This document shows positions 8,064 to 8,480 of a DNA stretch of 8,480 nt, piece after piece. The notes under the pieces were generated by a model, which saw nothing but the letters and a program-made list of their open reading frames with translations, was not told the DNA's origin and did no database searches. Each line of letters opens with the position of its first letter. The first letter of the stretch is position 1. Origin of the DNA: Bacteroidota bacterium. Its GTDB lineage: Bacteria; Bacteroidota; Bacteroidia; Chitinophagales; Chitinophagaceae. The position numbers and the translations under genes are program-made. The DNA is taken from NCBI GenBank assembly GCA_021824855.1, contig JAKAJX010000108.1:1-8480 (forward strand). Reading direction: 5' to 3'.

Positions 8064-8071
8064 CAAAGATA
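8064..8071 (-). promoter_or_regulatory. Bacteroidota -7 promoter element for secDF
   Basis: The minus strand reads TATCTTTG, identical to the element before the efflux operon and an exact TAnnTTTG match. It is 28 bases upstream of the secDF ATG, giving a predicted leader of roughly 20-25 bases. The -33 region has no clear TTG at the expected spacing; a TTTG lies upstream but too close (about 8 bases from the -7 box). The position supports secDF having its own promoter, independent of the upstream membrane-protein gene. Confidence 0.6.
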
Positions 8072-8153
8072 GGGGAATGCAAATGATATTTTTTCAGAAA
8101 TTGAATGTACTAACGGCTATTTTATACAATGTGGAAAAGCAAATACACCAATA

Positions 8154-8480
8154 TTAGTTTATACCCGTATCAATTGTATCCGATTTTTTCATTTTTGCTC
8201 TTAATTCAAGATACAATTGTTCATTTTGCTCCCATTGATAATTACGATATATAAATGCCATGAAAACAGCTACAATTAGCAATGCAAAACCCAATAAAAT
8301 AGGACTTAAACTTGTGCTAACTTCCATATTGGCACGATGATACCAGCCAATTGCTACAGCCAATAAAATACCTATACCAATAAGAAATCCGGAAGAAAAA
8401 CCTTTAATAAACTGCAATAAGTTTTTCTTTTGATTGATTCTGTTTTTACTCCAATAATCAATAAATGCCAATTCTTTTTC
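8154..8480 (-). CDS. Small two-helix membrane protein of unknown function, 5' end cut by window edge
   Basis: The visible part is 108 residues ending at a TAA at 8154-8156. The first possible start inside the window is a TTG at 8469-8471, but the frame stays open through GAA-AAA-GAA to the right edge. The residues before it (E-K-E-L-A-F-I-D-Y-W) look like a continuous charged helix, so I take that codon as an internal Leu and the real start as lying beyond the window. Two hydrophobic segments, at about visible residues 27-47 and 57-77, are joined by a short loop (HRANMEVST). The C-terminus is charged (WEQNEQLYLELRAKMKK), giving a small inner-membrane hairpin with both ends probably cytoplasmic. 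It ends 118 bases before secDF on the same strand. Because secDF has its own -7 box, the two genes need not be co-transcribed. I recall similar proteins in Chitinophagales genomes but cannot name a family or function. Confidence 0.8.
   Translation of the reverse strand, partial: EKELAFIDYWSKNRINQKKNLLQFIKGFSSGFLIGIGILLAVAIGWYHRANMEVSTSLSPILLGFALLIVAVFMAFIYRNYQWEQNEQLYLELRAKMKKSDTIDTGIN

Noticed and set aside
8036..8153. Possible terminator for the small membrane-protein gene before secDF
   Set aside because: I found no stem-loop followed by a T-run in this gap; only the -7 box is supportable.
8171..8219. 10-bp inverted repeat CAATTGTATC / GATACAATTG with a 29-base spacer
   Set aside because: It lies inside the coding end of the small membrane-protein gene, has a long spacer and no T-run. 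About one such match is expected by chance in this much AT-rich sequence.
1..8480. Mobile element, CRISPR array, tRNA/rRNA or riboswitch
   Set aside because: There are no transposase or integrase fragments, repeat-spacer pattern, cloverleaf or recognisable aptamer, and gene-free gaps are all about 120 bases or shorter.

Overview
The window is AT-rich and reads like a chromosomal segment of a Bacteroidota bacterium. Three things point there: start codons lack Shine-Dalgarno sequences, two upstream regions carry the phylum's TAnnTTTG -7 promoter element, and SecD and SecF are fused into one long protein. Several protein sequences (the CzcA subfamily and the small membrane protein upstream of secDF) remind me most of the Chitinophagales, but that placement is only an inference. 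Every supported gene lies on the minus strand, so transcription runs from high to low coordinates. No intergenic stretch exceeds about 120 bases.

From right to left: (1) 8154-8480 holds the 3' part of a small two-helix membrane protein whose true start probably lies beyond the right edge. (2) 4949-8035 is secDF, the proton-driven accessory subunit of the Sec translocon, with its own -7 box at 8064-8071 and a strong intrinsic terminator at 4911-4934. (3) A second transcription unit then begins with another TATCTTTG box at 4840-4847. It encodes a 132-residue putatively exported protein of unknown function with a Pro-rich C-terminus (4430-4828), followed by a three-gene heavy-metal RND efflux set in the order outer-membrane channel (3046-4347), lipoprotein adaptor (1923-3032) and CzcA-type pump (1-1900, cut by the left edge).

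The three efflux genes are packed with 13- and 22-base gaps and should assemble into one envelope-spanning metal exporter. The pump has the CzcA-type proton-relay signature (D409, D415, E422). It lacks methionine at the two positions where E. coli CusA binds copper/silver and that fall inside the window, so a divalent cation is a better guess than Cu/Ag. No metal-responsive regulator is visible. An unexplained 9-bp inverted repeat sits between the small leader gene and the outer-membrane channel gene.

Most of the window is conventional. The least explained items are the small leader protein of the efflux operon, the inverted repeat after it, and a Ser/Thr/Lys-rich insertion in the periplasmic part of SecDF. 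I found no clearly new system, CRISPR array, RNA gene or mobile element.
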